Source of the DNA: Edaphochlamys debaryana
Taxonomy: Eukaryota; Chlorophyta; Chlorophyceae; Chlamydomonadales
Length of the DNA: 64,000 bases
Direction of reading: 5' to 3'
Assembly: GCA_016858145.1 (NCBI GenBank)
Contig: JAEHOE010000007.1
Span: 1,178,001-1,242,000 of the forward strand
Shown here piece after piece: positions 44,282-56,474 of the stretch; within the stretch, counting starts at the first letter, position 1, and each line of letters starts with the position of its first letter. Both the position numbers and the translations under genes were made by a program. The notes under the pieces are model-generated. The model searched no databases, had not been told where the DNA came from, and was given only the letters and a program-made list of their open reading frames with translations.

Positions 44282-45524
44282 GCGCAGCAACACAGCGCGT
44301 TGGTTGCGGCTGGGCCTTATGGGCTTGAGGCAGGGACGGCGGGAGGGCTTGGAGAGGTGACGTAGATTGGGGTTGGGGAAATAGGGGTCGAAGGGCCAGG
44401 CAATGGCAGTCAGGGGTTCGCGGGCCAGTTGATGAATGCTCCTGTGGTTTGGGGTCGCTGACAAAAAAAATGATTGCTGGAATGATACCTATGGGCATGC
44501 AAAGAGGAGCTCTACCATACTCGTGTCTTCTGGTGATAGCGGCCGTGATGTGCTGGCTGCCGGCTTGGCATGGGTGCTCCAAGCCCCAGCACCTTTCTAG
44601 GGTCTTCGTGCTTCTGGGAGACTCGGGGTAGCCTGCTGCGGTGGGTCCTGCAGTTACGCCATAGGGAGAAGCACGTTCGTAATTAGGCTGGTTGAGACGG
44701 CTGGGAGAATGGAGACAGGGGTGCAGGAGTGAGTGATGCGCGTAAGTGAGAAGGGCTCGGCCGGTTCACGCAGGTTGGGGAGGCAGGCACAGGCAGGATT
44801 GCTCTTCAATCAGTTACTTGTGAGCTGGTGTATGTAACAGCCCTATTGTGTCCTAGCCGAGGGGCAAAGGTTCATGCGCAGGTTGATGGCGGGTTGTGCA
44901 AATGGTGGTTGAGCACAGGGTTTATCCCAGGGCCGATCCGCGCATTGTTGGATTGAGCGCCTCGCAAAGTTGCCACGGGCAGGACGGAAACGAATGATCG
45001 GTTCCATGTAAGAATGGAACTCCTGATATGGCATTGTGGCTGTCAGCGTGCGGCGTACAAGCAAGGCCAGACCCTCATGCCCGTTCCCAAGGCAAGTGCA
45101 AGGGCCCCTTCACAATGCGTTGCGCCACAATCCAACAGCTCAGCGGGGGCCACCTGGGCTCTGCCCTGCGTCCACGCCTCGCAGCGCCCTACCCCAGCCT
45201 TTCCCTAGGCCGCTTCTAAAACATGGCTTCACTGTCACCGCCCGTCCCCTTGTACAACTCGTGCACCCAGTCGGGAAGCATCTGACACAGTATTGCGTTC
45301 TTGCGCCCCACACCATTGTCAGGGAGTACCGCTGTCCAAACGCTGCCAACGGTACCCACCGAGCCGCTCCCCGACAGTGAACGCGTCTCCCCGGTCAAAA
45401 CGGGAAGAGGCGGAGCGCCCAACCTGTTGCATTTTTAGCGGCACCCGCCCCCACAACTCCGGCCCTTGGCTCCCTGCTGTCGGACCAGCCTCTGCCGCCT
45501 GGCGTCCCGCCGACGCCTCCCCGA
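44282..45524. other. Convergent 3' intergenic region
   Basis: Between the 3' ends of the lipidated-protein gene (plus) and CFAP69 (minus). TGTAA at 44833-44837 is a good poly(A) signal for the former. No exon-like frames are present. I see no minus-strand TGTAA for CFAP69. Confidence 0.5.
44833..44837 (+). terminator. Candidate TGTAA poly(A) signal, lipidated-protein gene
   Basis: TGTAA 552 bp after the stop codon, the first such motif downstream; this implies a 3' UTR of about 570 bp. Confidence 0.55.
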
Positions 45525-48500
45525 CTACTCGTCTTCCTCTCCGTGCTGGAACTGGAAGCTCTGCAGGCTGTTCTTGAGCATGGCCGCCTTCTGCTCCTTG
45601 GCGCGCCGCATCTCCGCAAGCGTCAGCGGCGTCTTCTCCTGCATCTGCGGCAGGAGGAGGGGGCAGGAGGAGGTGGGCAAGGAGGGATGCGTCAGTACAT
45701 TGACAAGGCCACGCCCTTCTTCTGATGCACACAACAGAGAGATACCGGCGCACGGTTAGGTAGCCTGCGCAACGTCCGGCCACCCGGCCAGCCTTGTCGG
45801 ATCCTAACCCCGTTGCACACCCCAGCATTCCTCAGCGCCTCTTATCCAACCCTGCCCCACGGCCCCCACCCCTTTCGCACCTGGATGGTCCGGTACTCGG
45901 CCTCCAGCCTGGCCTGCTGCCGCATGCCCTCGAACAGCTTGGCCTCCGCGGCGCGGCTGCCCTCCTGCGCGCGGCCCAGCAGCCGCGACTGCGCCTCCCG
46001 CACCGCCGCCGCCAGCGCCTCGGAAAGGTCGATGCCGGACTCGAGCCGCGCCCTGGACGGGGAGGGCAGCAGTCGGGAGGGTGGAGCGAGCAGCTATCGT
46101 TGGAGCTGCATCAAGACCGCATGTCGCTGTCCTGCCCTTGCACAGTTCCATTCCGGTCCCATTCGCAGTGATCATCAGAGCCTAGAAGCAGGCAGCTTCG
46201 ACAGCCTTGCGCCCGCCTCCCCGGTCCCCACCTGTCGGGTGCCGTGGGTTTCATGCCGGTGGCGGCAAACTCCTCCGTGATGGCCCGCCACACCTCGCCC
46301 TGCCTGCGGGCCAGAGGGAAAAGATGGGGGCAGGACCGGTGCACAAGGTTTGGACGCTGGCGACCCCAGCGGGACAGCTCTACTCGGTCGGAGCAGTCGA
46401 GTGCATGCCAAGGGGGGAAAGCGAGGGTGATTGCGCTGAGTAGTTGGAGAGAGCGAAGGCGTGCACGCACCTGAACTTGGCGTACTTCTCGACGAAGGCC
46501 AGGATGGCGTGGTCCTTGGGGTCCAGGTAGGGGCAGGCGTCGAAGCCCAGCAGCTTGAACACGCCGTAGATCTTGGCCAGCACGATCTCGCTGTGCATGT
46601 TGTCAAACAGCGTCTGGAAGGAGGGAGAGGGGAAGGGAGGCAAGGAGCGAGGAATGATGGCCGCTGCGGCTGCCGCTGCCCTGGGTGCCTCCGCGAATCC
46701 TCATGCATCATGCATGATGTGGTCCCAGCAACTCCTCGCACCCCTGATCCAACAATGGAAGCCAGGGGCGCGTTGCTCACCGACAGCGTCTCCTTCTTGG
46801 CTGGGCTCATGTTTCCGTACGCCACGTTCTCGGGTGGCAGCCACTTGGTGCGCTTGTTGAGGCCGGCCAGGGGGCGGCCGGGGTTGGCCAGCAGCCCGTC
46901 GTGGCCCGTCATGCCGCGCAGGGAGTCCTCCTCCTGTGGAGGGGTTCCGGTGAGATGAGGGAACCGTGTCAGGGATATGGCAAGAGAGGATGCAGGCGGT
47001 AGAAGTGATGGTGGGCGGTGTATGTTCGCAGCTTGTTAGCTTGCTGTGCGGAGCAACGGGCCCGCAAATGCAGCTCCCACCATCCAGATGCTGAGTAGCA
47101 GGTGCGCCGCGGACTGCTTGTTGAGGTCGGACTGCCAGTCGTGGAAGAAGGCGTGGCTGCGCGGGTTCTCCAGCAGGTCGGAGATGACGCGCAGCACGAT
47201 GGGCCTGGCAGGGGTGGGAGGAGCAGGGTGTCAGGTGGCTGTCCACCGGAGCAGCTCATGCAGCTGCGCCACCTACGCAGCCGCTCTTTATCCCCAGTCA
47301 GCCCCTCTGGTCGCCGCCTTGCTCAGCTCACGTGTTGGCAGCCCCCCAGCCGCAACCAAAGCCCCTACTTTCCCACCACCACCATCCCGCCCGCTTCTCC
47401 CTCCTTCCCTGCCGCCCCACCTGTGCCCCTTGTTCCCCGACTCCAGGTGGTTCAGCAGCAGGTCCATGCCCTGCTCCACAAGGAACCGCGCCGCGCTCTT
47501 GCGGTCGGGCACCACGGCGGCCCACACGCAGTCCAGCACGGCCACGGCGTAGGGCGCGGGCAGCAGCGGGTCGAGGCCCTTGAGCTTGGCGACGCACCCG
47601 GCCAGCACCGACACGCCGCCGGCCTTGCGCAGGCGCCGCTGGTTCTCCGCGTGGACAGTGCACAGCGCAGTGAGGCACAGGAGCGCGAAGTGGCGAACGG
47701 GCTCGGGCTGGGAGCCGTTGCCCTGCGCCATGAGCCGGTCCGCGCCGAACGTGCTGAGGCTGCCCAGGCTGGTGGTCGCGCCCAGCGTGCCGACGTGGTT
47801 GCCCAGCGCGCCGCCGCCCCCGCCGCTGCCCACCGAGTCCATGACCACACCAAGCAGCACGGGGATGAGACCCGCGGCGCCGAACGCGTCGCGCGACTCG
47901 GGCACAAGCGTGAAGAGGCGGTGCAGGTGCCGCAGCGCGCCCTCCATGTGCATGGGGATGGGGTTGGAGCCCACGAACGTGAGCAGCGTCGTGGGGCCGC
48001 CCGCGCGCTCGTACTCGTCCGGGCACAGCGGCGCGAGCGAGTGCAGCCGCGACAGCGCCGCGGAGCGCAGCGTGGAGAGCTGGTCCGGGTTCCAGCGCCG
48101 CACGGCGGGATGCGACGCGGCCTCGCCCGGCGACACGTACAGGAGCAGCACGCGCACGAGGCCGCCCTGGTTCGCGAGCTCCAGCACCTCGGGCAGCAGG
48201 CAGCCGTGCACCATGGCGCCCCATACCAGCAGCCTCAGCTCCTGGTCCAGGGCATCGGTCGTGAGCGCGTAGCCCGCGACCAGGTCCGATGAAAGGCTCG
48301 TAGTGGCGTTGCCTCCGCGGCCGGTGGTGCTCGCCGGCGCGCCCAGCTCAGGGCTGGTCGCGGCCGCGAGGAGCGGCTCGAACGCGCCAGCGTAAGCGGC
48401 CGCGGCGCGGAAGTCGGGCGCCTCGAGCAGCAGGTTCATTGCGACCATGACGTCGTTGCGCAGCTCCTTGTCGGCCTTGGAGAAGCCGTTGAGGAGCAGC

Positions 48501-50453
48501 GTGCGCAGCAGGCCCGTCAGCGCGTCCGCCAGGACCTGCACGACCGGGCTGTCGGGGATGACGTCGTCCTCAGGCTCCGAGGGCTCCACCCTCAGCGGCG
48601 CGGGCCCACCGCCAGGCCCCAGGGAGAAGGACGGCTGCTTTGCTGGCGGCGCGCGGCGGTTGGAGGAGATGGACACCTCCCGTGACCGCAGGTCTGGGTC
48701 GTCAGCAAACTCCTCGAACTCCTCAAAGCCTGAGGCTGATGAGCGCATGTCCACCGCCCGCTCGTAGGTCGAGGGCGCTGAGGCGGCACCTTCCGGCAGC
48801 TGCTGCCAGTCCGCGTCCTCCTCTTGGCTTGCGGACGAGTGCGTGATAGACGCAACCTGGGCCGCTGCCAGGGCGTGCCCGTTGGAGGGTGCGCTGGAGA
48901 TGACCACGCCGTCCCCTAACCCGCTTGTGCCCACGGAGCCCCGCGACACGCCAGGTGACGCGCCGTCCCCGTTGCCGTGTATGATCCGGCCCTCCGCGTC
49001 CACCAGCTGTGAGAAGGACGCCTGCGCCCCCAGCTCCCGCCCCGCGGCCCCGGCCTCGCTCCCTGGCCCCGGGCCGGCTTCCGAGCCGCCTCCGTTGGCT
49101 GCGGCCGCAGCCCCCAGCAGCGCAGTGCGCGCAGCGCCCTTGGAGAGCGCATCCAGCGACGGCAGCGGCCGGGACAGGAGGTCCCGGACGTGCGGGGCGT
49201 TCTCCACCACGTTCCACAGCAGCTCCACGGCCGCAGGCGTGGTGTCCGCGTGCGGGCCGCGCTGCAGCAGCGCCGCCACGCACTGCAGGACCCCAGCGCG
49301 GACCATGCCGTCGGCGTTGTCCGCCTGATAGGACATGGCTAGTAGCGTGCCCGTGAGCGGCCCCGCCAGGGCCCGTGTGGCGGCCAGGGGGTCCACCTTG
49401 CCCGCCGAGGGCGTGATGGGCGGGACGCGGTCCGCCAAGAGGGAGCCGGCCAGGGCGGTGACCACGTCCGCGACCACGCCACTCTTGTGGAGCAGGCTGC
49501 GTGTGGGCAGCAGCAGGCACGGACGTTGAGGCTCACGGCCAATGGTTGGTGTGCCGAGGCTAAGCTGACTTGAGATGGCCGAACTGGCCCAGCCGCGGTC
49601 AGACCTCTAGGGTCGGCCTTCCCAGAGGTCCAGGTCCTTCCCAGGGGTGCAGCCTAGACGCCTGTTAGGCCTTACCTCTGATTGGTGTGGTACTGCCGCT
49701 GTGGCCCCTCCGGCTCGTGCAGCTGCTGCGCCTGCAGCTCCAGCGCATTGGGCCGGTTGCCGTATGCATTCGCAAAGGTCGCCAACATCTGTGAAGGCGA
49801 GGTGCCAAGCGCATGCGGCAGACTGGTTTTAAGGTGCCGTGCTGTCAGGGGTTTCTTGCAGGAGCCCCCAGCAGGTACTGGCATAACCCGGGTGGCTTCA
49901 GGAGATGCAGAACGGGACTACGGGACCTCTCGCAGGTGCAGTAAGTGGCCCACATCAGGGCTTTCCAGCGTACCTGCGCAGCCACGCCCTGCAGGGAGGT
50001 GGGCATGTCGGGCGTGCGAAAGATGTCCCCCACAGCACTGAGCACGTTGGTGATGTGGTTCAGCATTTTCATTTCATCCGTGGAAGTCCTCCGGATGAAG
50101 GGCTTGGAGAGCGTGCTGCGCGAGGGTGAGATAGGGTTGGCGAGGGGGGCAGGAAGGGGGCGCGGGGCGACTCCCTGAACATGCCCCCAGGCATTCCCCC
50201 GCGTGCTCGCTTGTCGTCCGCACCTGACGAGCTCGCAGAGAGGCTCCAAGAAGACTGTGCTGCCCTTCTTGAGCAGCGCCAGCCCGAGCTCCAGCACCTG
50301 CTGAACCTTGGGCAGGTCGCGTATCGCGAACCCAGCCGCATTATTCCGGCACAGCCGTCCAATTGCTGCGACATGGCGCTCGTGTAGGTCTGCAGAGTTT
50401 GGCCCTGTAAAGAGCAGCACTATTTTGTCGAGCTCTATTCCCGTGCCATCCAT
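45525..50453 (-). CDS. CFAP69: CFAP69 homologue (flagellar central-apparatus ARM protein), 10 exons, ~1,114 aa
   Basis: Cilia- and flagella-associated protein 69, a C1 central-pair projection component in other ciliates of this lineage and in mammalian sperm. Exons 5'-3': 50453-50224, 50115-49974, 49788-49676, 49496-47421, 47204-47081, 46933-46781, 46613-46471, 46303-46232, 46052-45881, 45644-45525, all in frame. The N-terminus matches the family pattern as I recall it: IELDKIVLLFTG, LHERHVAAIGRLCR, FAIRDLPKVQQVL, FLEPLCELVR, TSTDEMKMLNHITNVLSAVG. A long helical ARM region follows (AGVLQCVAALLQRG; AVELLWNVVENAP), with Gly/Ala/Ser inserts in exon 4. The C-terminal conserved part has WQSDLNKQSAAHLLLSIW, NKRTKWLPPENVAYGNMS and IVLAKIYGVFKLLGFD, ending in a coiled coil (EAKLFEGMRQQARLEAEYRTIQ). 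Paralogue confusion with another ARM cilia protein is possible but less likely. Confidence 0.82.
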
Positions 50454-50883
50454 GGTCGCACCCTGCCTAAAAATGCTCTGCGTCAGCAGTCCCGGAGGCT
50501 AGCCGGGTCGTCTGCGGGGCATTTGCGGAAGTCCCGCTCGGCAATGCTCGATAATCCTTCGGCAGCCCCTTTCCGTTCAAGCCAGGTCTGAGCACGATGT
50601 CTACAGAGCTATATGATCGTGGGACTAGAAGCGAGATAGAAACGGGACGAAACTGCCGCTTGGCGCCGAATGGCATCTGCCCGGATTGAGGGCTGTGACA
50701 GCTTAGTGGCAACCAAACCTGGCCCGCTCGCCGTCACATCAACACGCTCACCTTGCCATTGAACACCTCCCCCACCCTATGCATCGCGAGAGCACAGTCT
50801 AGCTCTGCCGCCCGCGCTCTGGTCTCCCCTTTCGTTTTCGGCTGAACCCTTTGCTGATGCTGAATCTTTGTTGATAACGAAAA
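50454..50883. promoter_or_regulatory. Divergent promoter, CFAP69 / ankyrin-TKL kinase
   Basis: 430 bp between start codons on opposite strands. No TATA box or clear repeated motif. The short shared promoter makes co-expression of the kinase with flagellar genes plausible, but that is inference. Confidence 0.4.
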
Positions 50884-53800
50884 ATGAACGGCCAGGCGGC
50901 TTCCCAGCCAGCCTCCGGGCCCAGCACGTCACAGCAGGCGACGCCGAGCCACACTAGCGCGACCGGAGTCCAGCTCTCAGAAACAAGGGGTAACGGTGAA
51001 ATCAGTGGCCTCGCAGCAGCCAACGCTGCAACAGGAGGAGGAGCCCCAGCCCAAGGCGATGGGGGCGAGCGCCAGCGTGGTCAGCCCACCGGGTCTTCGG
51101 GTCCACCTTTACCTCGGGAGATGTACTCCATACACGGAGAGCAGGTGGGACTGCGCAGCGGGGGCGGCAGAACGTGTGTCGTGCCGCTTGCGTGATGGAC
51201 CGTGAATTACGGTGCGTGCAGGCTGCCAAGCGGAGAGCCATCGCGGAGCTCATCTTTTTCGCCGGCGTGAACGACCTACGGAGATGTCGCCAAATAGCCA
51301 TCACGTGGAACATCAAAGTGAGGGCAGCGGCTGGGTTTGGGCGGCAAGGCGTCGCGGCGTCAGGCCCCGTGCGCCAGCCCCGTGTCGCACGTGGCAGCTT
51401 CCCGCCTCCCTGCACAGCCTCCTCCTGCCTCGTACCCTGCGCCCACCCCCCCCTGAATACCAGCCCCTATCATCCTAGCCACCGTCTGAAGCTGTCCTGG
51501 GGTTGCCGGGTCCTGGGGCTGCAGCACCCAAGGGCAGCTGCCGCCTGCATGTCTGACCTGCTGCTCCCCCGTGCTCACGCAGGTCAAGGAGCCGGCGGTA
51601 ATGGACTACGACCGGCGGAGTCCACTGTAAGCAGGGGGGACCTGAAACGGGGCGTTTGGGCCCTTCAGAGGCATGCGCAGGCCCGCTCTCCGCACTAGAG
51701 GCGCGGGCGCTGGCGGCCGGGGCGGGGTGGGGGTAGGTGGGGCCAACGGGCAGCGGCAGCGTGTCTTGGGGAAGATTCGCTGCTTGCCTTCAGCATATCG
51801 AGATTGTAGAGTTCAGGGAACTCACGGCTCCCGGGAGCCCGCTTGGGAGCATTGGTGTCATCAATGCGTGTGGCAGCCCGCAGCCCTGGTCAGCACACCA
51901 TCCCAGGGTGGGACCTGCACGGTGGGAGTAGCCTGCTTGGAGCTGGGCTGTCGTCTATGGGGAGCTGCAGCGTGTCAGCAGGGCTCAGCCCTGGACAGGA
52001 GTGACGGCGCCCCTGGCCTTGCTGCTCTCGAGGCGCGGCGGTGCGCCCCCCAAGCTGCCCGTGATTCAACCCCACGGCCGAGCGAGCCAGCTTCGGCATT
52101 CGTCAGACATGGTGCTCCAATCCGCAGCCGCTACTGCCGGAGGGAAGGTATCCTCCCGGCGGTCAGCGCGAGAGCAGGCGTGCCCGCCGTGTCACGGCCC
52201 TCCTGGATGGGAGCAGGGGCACAGGGCTTACCCGCTGCCGGACTGCCAGCCGCAACCGGTCGACTGGGCTCTGGGTGCGGGGGGCGCCCAGACCCTGAGC
52301 AGCAGGCTCATGCAGGCCATACCAGCCAGCAGTTGCGGCCCGCGCCCAACGCCAGGGGGCCTGGGAGTCAGGCGGCCGAGGCCGCACAGCCCCACGCCCT
52401 GCAGTGGGCTGCAGCCCGCCACCACACTGGGTTTGCAAGGGTGGCGCCCGCGGGCCGAGGGTCCTCCGCTAAGCTGCCTGCACCCGGCTGCTTGTGTGAA
52501 GGGCTGCTCGCATGAGCCGGGGAGTCGGAGGCGCGATGACTCGCCGGCCAGCTTCAGATACGGAACCGAGGCCCGAGTTCGAAGCCCAACCCATCCCGCT
52601 GCTTGTGTGTGGCGGCAGCCACTGCAGCCACCAAGCCGCTGGAGTCGAGCCGCAGTCCGGGGACAGCCCGCCAGACCATGCGCTGCCGTCTCTCGCACCT
52701 GCCCCTCACCCTACCCTTCACTTGCCGCTCGCGCCCACCTGCCCTCGGCCCCCATGCCCCCCTCAACCCCGCAGGCACGTGTCGGCCGCGGAGGGCGCGT
52801 ACAGTGTGGTTGAGTGGCTGGTCATGGAGGGCGCGGACGTGAACGCCATCGACCGGCACGGGCGCACGCCGCTGGAGGAGGCGGCGCGCAACGACCACGG
52901 GGAGGTGGTGCGGCTGCTCATCCAGCACGGGGCCTGCGTGTTCGAGGAGAACAAGGTGAGCGGCGTGCGTAAGGGGCTGGCGGGGGCCAGCGGGGGAGGG
53001 AGAGGGGGGTGCACGGGAGGTTCGAGTGGGGTAGTCGGGGGCAGCTCAGTGCCGCCAGCACACCGTTGGAGGTTGGAGGTGGGAGGGGGAGAGGCGGAAG
53101 GGGCAGAGGTCCTCGTCGGGCAGGGCTGACAGGAGAACAAGCAGGGCAGGTTGAGCCGTCCGCCTAAGCTGGGTCACGACGTACGGAAGGGGTAGAGGCA
53201 GAGGGCTATCGTTGGGGTGGACTTGTCCTCCTTGGCCGCCTTGTCCTCACAACGCGCGCTTGTAGAGGTCGGGAGCTTGAGGAGGAGTTGGTGCCACAGC
53301 TGGCCACGAGCTTACCTGCACCAGGGGCGGCTGGGACGGAGGAGAGGCGCGCGGGCCTGAGGGAACCCCCGCAGCGGCGGCTAGATGAGGCAGTGGCGGC
53401 TACATAGCACACTGGCTGGGTAGGCTTGGGGACACGGCGCATGCCGCCTCAGGGACGGGCCCATGTCAGCACAACGGGGGCGTCGCTCCTGGCGAGGCAG
53501 CATTACGGCGTGGCCGCCGTGGGCTATGGCGGGGGCGGCGCACGGCCACACGCTTGGACCAGGGCCTCGTCCGGACGTGCGAAGATGGAGGGGTGGATGG
53601 GCAGGTCGTGCGGTAGCCCCCCTGGAGAACCTGGCGAGGTAACGTCCGTGCCAGGGCCTCGTCCGGACGTGCGAAGATGGTGGAGTGGATGGGCAGGTCG
53701 TGCGGTAGCCCCCCTGGAGAACCTGGCGAGGTAACGTCCGTGCCAGGGCCTCGTCCGGACGTGCGAAGATGAATGGGCAGGTCGAGTGGGAGCCCGCCTG

Positions 53801-55076
53801 GAGGACCTGGCGAGCCAATGTCCGTGCCCATGAGCAGCATTAGCGCTGTGGGGTGTTCCCTTCCCGCCATGCATCCTAATGATGAGTAGCGGCAGGCCTA
53901 GCCGGACCCACCCACCCACCCCCGCACCTCCGCGCCATGATCATCACCTGAACTTGCTAGACCTGCTCCTTCCACCCCCGTCTCCCTCGCTTACCCTGGT
54001 ACCTCGTCCCTCTACTCCGCCCCGACCCCCGCCCCCAGCTGGTCTCCCTGGACAAGTCCAAGCTGCGCGGCATCGTGAACACGCGGCGCATCATGATGAC
54101 GGAGCTGGGCTGGGAGCCCGAGTGGGAGGTGAACCCCAAGGAGCTGCAGCTGGTGGAGCGCATCGGTGGGGCGGGGCGAGGGGCGGGGCGGGAGGGAGGG
54201 GGGTTCAGGGGGGGCTCTGGAGCTGGGCGAGGGAGGGCAGAGGCATGTGGAGCGGGGCTGCCGCTGGCGTCCCGTCTCAAGGGGGCCGGCGGGGTATGCG
54301 ACAGGTATCTGTCCCCATGGCGGGCGGCAGGGGGTAAGCAAGAGGTTCAGCGGCCCTCGCTGGTGCTTACTGCCCAAGAAGTGGGGTCGTCGGGAGGCAC
54401 TGCCGGAGGCACCGAGCTGTCTGTCAACACGCGTCCCCTCTCCTCCCCTCGTCCCGCCTCTTCCCAGGGTCGGGCGAGTTCGGGGACGTGTACAAGGCCA
54501 AGTGGCACGGGTCCTACGTGGCCGCCAAGCTGCTCAAGCGCTCGGACGAGATCGCGATCGGGGATTTCCGCACGGAGATCGCGATCCTGCGCAAGATCCA
54601 CCACCCCAACTGCACCCAGTTCCTGGGCGCCTGCACCAAGCAGAAGCCGTACATTGTGATCACAGAGCTCATGGCCTGCTCCCTCTCCGACGCCTTCCAG
54701 CGCACATTCTACACGCCCAGCACACGGCGGCAGGTGCGGGCGCTGCGGGCTGCGTGGGAGCGGCGGGCAGTTGTGGTGTACAAGAGAAGACGCCGAATGA
54801 TGGCGAGGGCCTGTTGTTGGCGCACTCTGCCTGCTGCCCACAGGACGCAGCATTGGTCCGCTTGTCCTGATGGGGTTGAGGGGTGGCACACGCGGGCTCC
54901 GGCCCAACACCCACAGCGGCTTTGCCCACCACTCGCCACAACACCTGCTTCCCCTCTCACTGCATCTCCTCCTCACCTCCTCCCCCGCTTCCTGCTGGTA
55001 CCTTTTCCCGCCCCCAGGTGGAGATCGCGCTGGACTTCGCCCGCGGCATGGCGTACCTGCACTCCCGGCGGCAGCC

Positions 55077-55113
<37 letters not shown>

Positions 55114-56474
55114 ATCGCCGGCAACCTGCACGCCGACACGGAGCAGCTCTACCTGGACAGCGGCATCATCAAGGCGAGGCGGGGAGGGAGGGGCGGAGGG
55201 GGGGCTTCTTAAGGGAAGCCTTGGGGGCATTGTTCTGTACATGTGCAGCCGAGCCCGCATGTATCGTCCAGCTGTCGTGTGGCGGCCGCCTTGGCGGTTC
55301 GCGCTGCTGACGGCTGTATCCCCATGCGTCGTGCGCAGGTGGCGGACTTCGGCCTGAGCAAGTCGCTGGTGCCGGTGGAGCGGCACGGCGGGCTGTCGCT
55401 GGACATCAACGTCACCTACAAGCTCACGGGGGAGACGGGCAGCTACCGATACATGGCGCCCGGTGGGGACGGGCGAGGGCGAGGACCGGAGGGCTGGGTG
55501 CAGGGCAGGGCCTGGCGGGGGCTGAACGCGCGGAGTGATGGCGTGGAAGGGCTGGGCGGCCTTGCCGCGACAGGGGGTTGGCTAGGGCCGGGCGGGGCTC
55601 ACCTGGCTGCCCCGGCCTCCCCTTGGTCCCGCAGAGTGCTTCCGGCACGAGCCCTACAACCTCAAGGTCGACGTGTACAGGTGGGTTCGATTGTGGGGGA
55701 CGTCGTTCCCAGCTAGCACGTGGAGACGGCCCTGTCCGGCTGACAGGGCTCATGCGGCCATGCTCACATGCCAGCAACAGCCTGGCCCCAGAGGTCAAGC
55801 CGCCGCCCTCACCACCGCGCGCTGACCTCACATGCCTTGCATTACCTTTGTCCCCTGCCCCGCCCTTCAACTCCTGCGCCCCACATGCACCTGTGTCTCA
55901 CCTTCCCTCGTCTTCCTTCCTCCCCGTCCAACAGCTTCGCCATGATCATCTTCCAGCTCTTCGAGACCACGCAGCCCTTTGCGGGGCACGACCCGGTGGA
56001 GGCGGCGCGTAACGCGGCCATGCTGGGCGCGCGGCCGGGCTTCCCTCCGCGCGGGAAGCTGTCCGAAACCGAGATGGTGAGAGAACGGGCCACACACAGC
56101 GGCCGCGCGAAGGGGGTTGCGGGCATGATCCGCATGACTGGCACACATGGGCAGGACTGACACGGCGAAGGCGCCAGGCGGGCTGAGAGGTAGCTAGCGG
56201 CATCCGGCAGCGGTCAAGTAAGCCGTTCGAATGGCCTGCAATTGTTACCCCGCCTCCCAAGCCCATTACCGCTGCCGTCGCTTGGCCACCCCCGCTGTCC
56301 CCGTCCCCCCGCCAGGCCATGCGGCGGCTGATCGAGGACTGCTGGGCCGCGGACGCTGAGAAGCGGCCCACGTTCGAGGACGTGATCGCTCGCCTGGAGA
56401 CGCAGCTCGCCAAGCTGCCCAAGCACCAGCACTTCGAGAAGGACGCCGCGTGCACGGGCTGCAACCTGCAGTGA
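50884..56474 (+). CDS. Ankyrin-repeat TKL (Raf/ILK-like) protein kinase, 11 exons, ~533 aa
   Basis: Predicted Ser/Thr kinase of the plant ankyrin-Raf-like type. Exons: 50884-51144, 51222-51317, 51583-51626, 52775-52955, 54039-54165, 54468-54733, 55018-55173, 55339-55462, 55635-55680, 55935-56076, 56316-56474, all in frame. Residues 1-87 are Ser/Gly/Gln-rich. Ankyrin repeats ~88-190 include RRSPLHVSAAEGAYSVVEWL, GADVNAIDRHGRTPLEEAAR and EVVRLLIQHGA. Kinase ~230-520: glycine loop GSGEFGDV (237-244), lysine VAAK (K257), HRDLKPAN (348-355), DFG (380-382), activation-segment end GSYRYMAPE, and CWAADAEKRPTF. All catalytic residues are present, so it should be active. Intron 7 has a GC donor (AAG/GCGAGG). 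Introns 3 and 4 are each over 1 kb and repeat-bearing. The C-terminus ends CTGCNLQ; no membrane segment. Confidence 0.88.
52494..52575 (+). repeat. Dispersed intronic repeat, copy 2
   Basis: Same-orientation relative of 29254-29335, about 80 bp long, in intron 3 of the ankyrin-TKL kinase. Shared blocks include AGGGCTGCTCGCATGAGCC and GATACGGAACCGA; differences are scattered substitutions. Confidence 0.65.
53559..53830 (+). repeat. 92-bp minisatellite in kinase intron 4
   Basis: CCAGGGCCTCGTCCGGACG starts at 53559, 53651 and 53743, so the unit is 92 bp. The first two copies are nearly identical; the third is diverged and shorter. It is wholly within the 52956-54038 intron of the ankyrin-TKL kinase and has no CRISPR-like spacer pattern. 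Confidence 0.85.

Noticed and set aside
43304..44464. 386-codon Arg/Gly-rich minus-strand frame over the lipidated-protein gene
   Set aside because: Mirror of an Ala-Pro-rich coding exon; no conserved motif, no splice signals, and it runs past the sense gene's stop into its 3' UTR.
53559..53830. CRISPR-like repeat array
   Set aside because: Contiguous 92-bp minisatellite without spacers, inside an intron.
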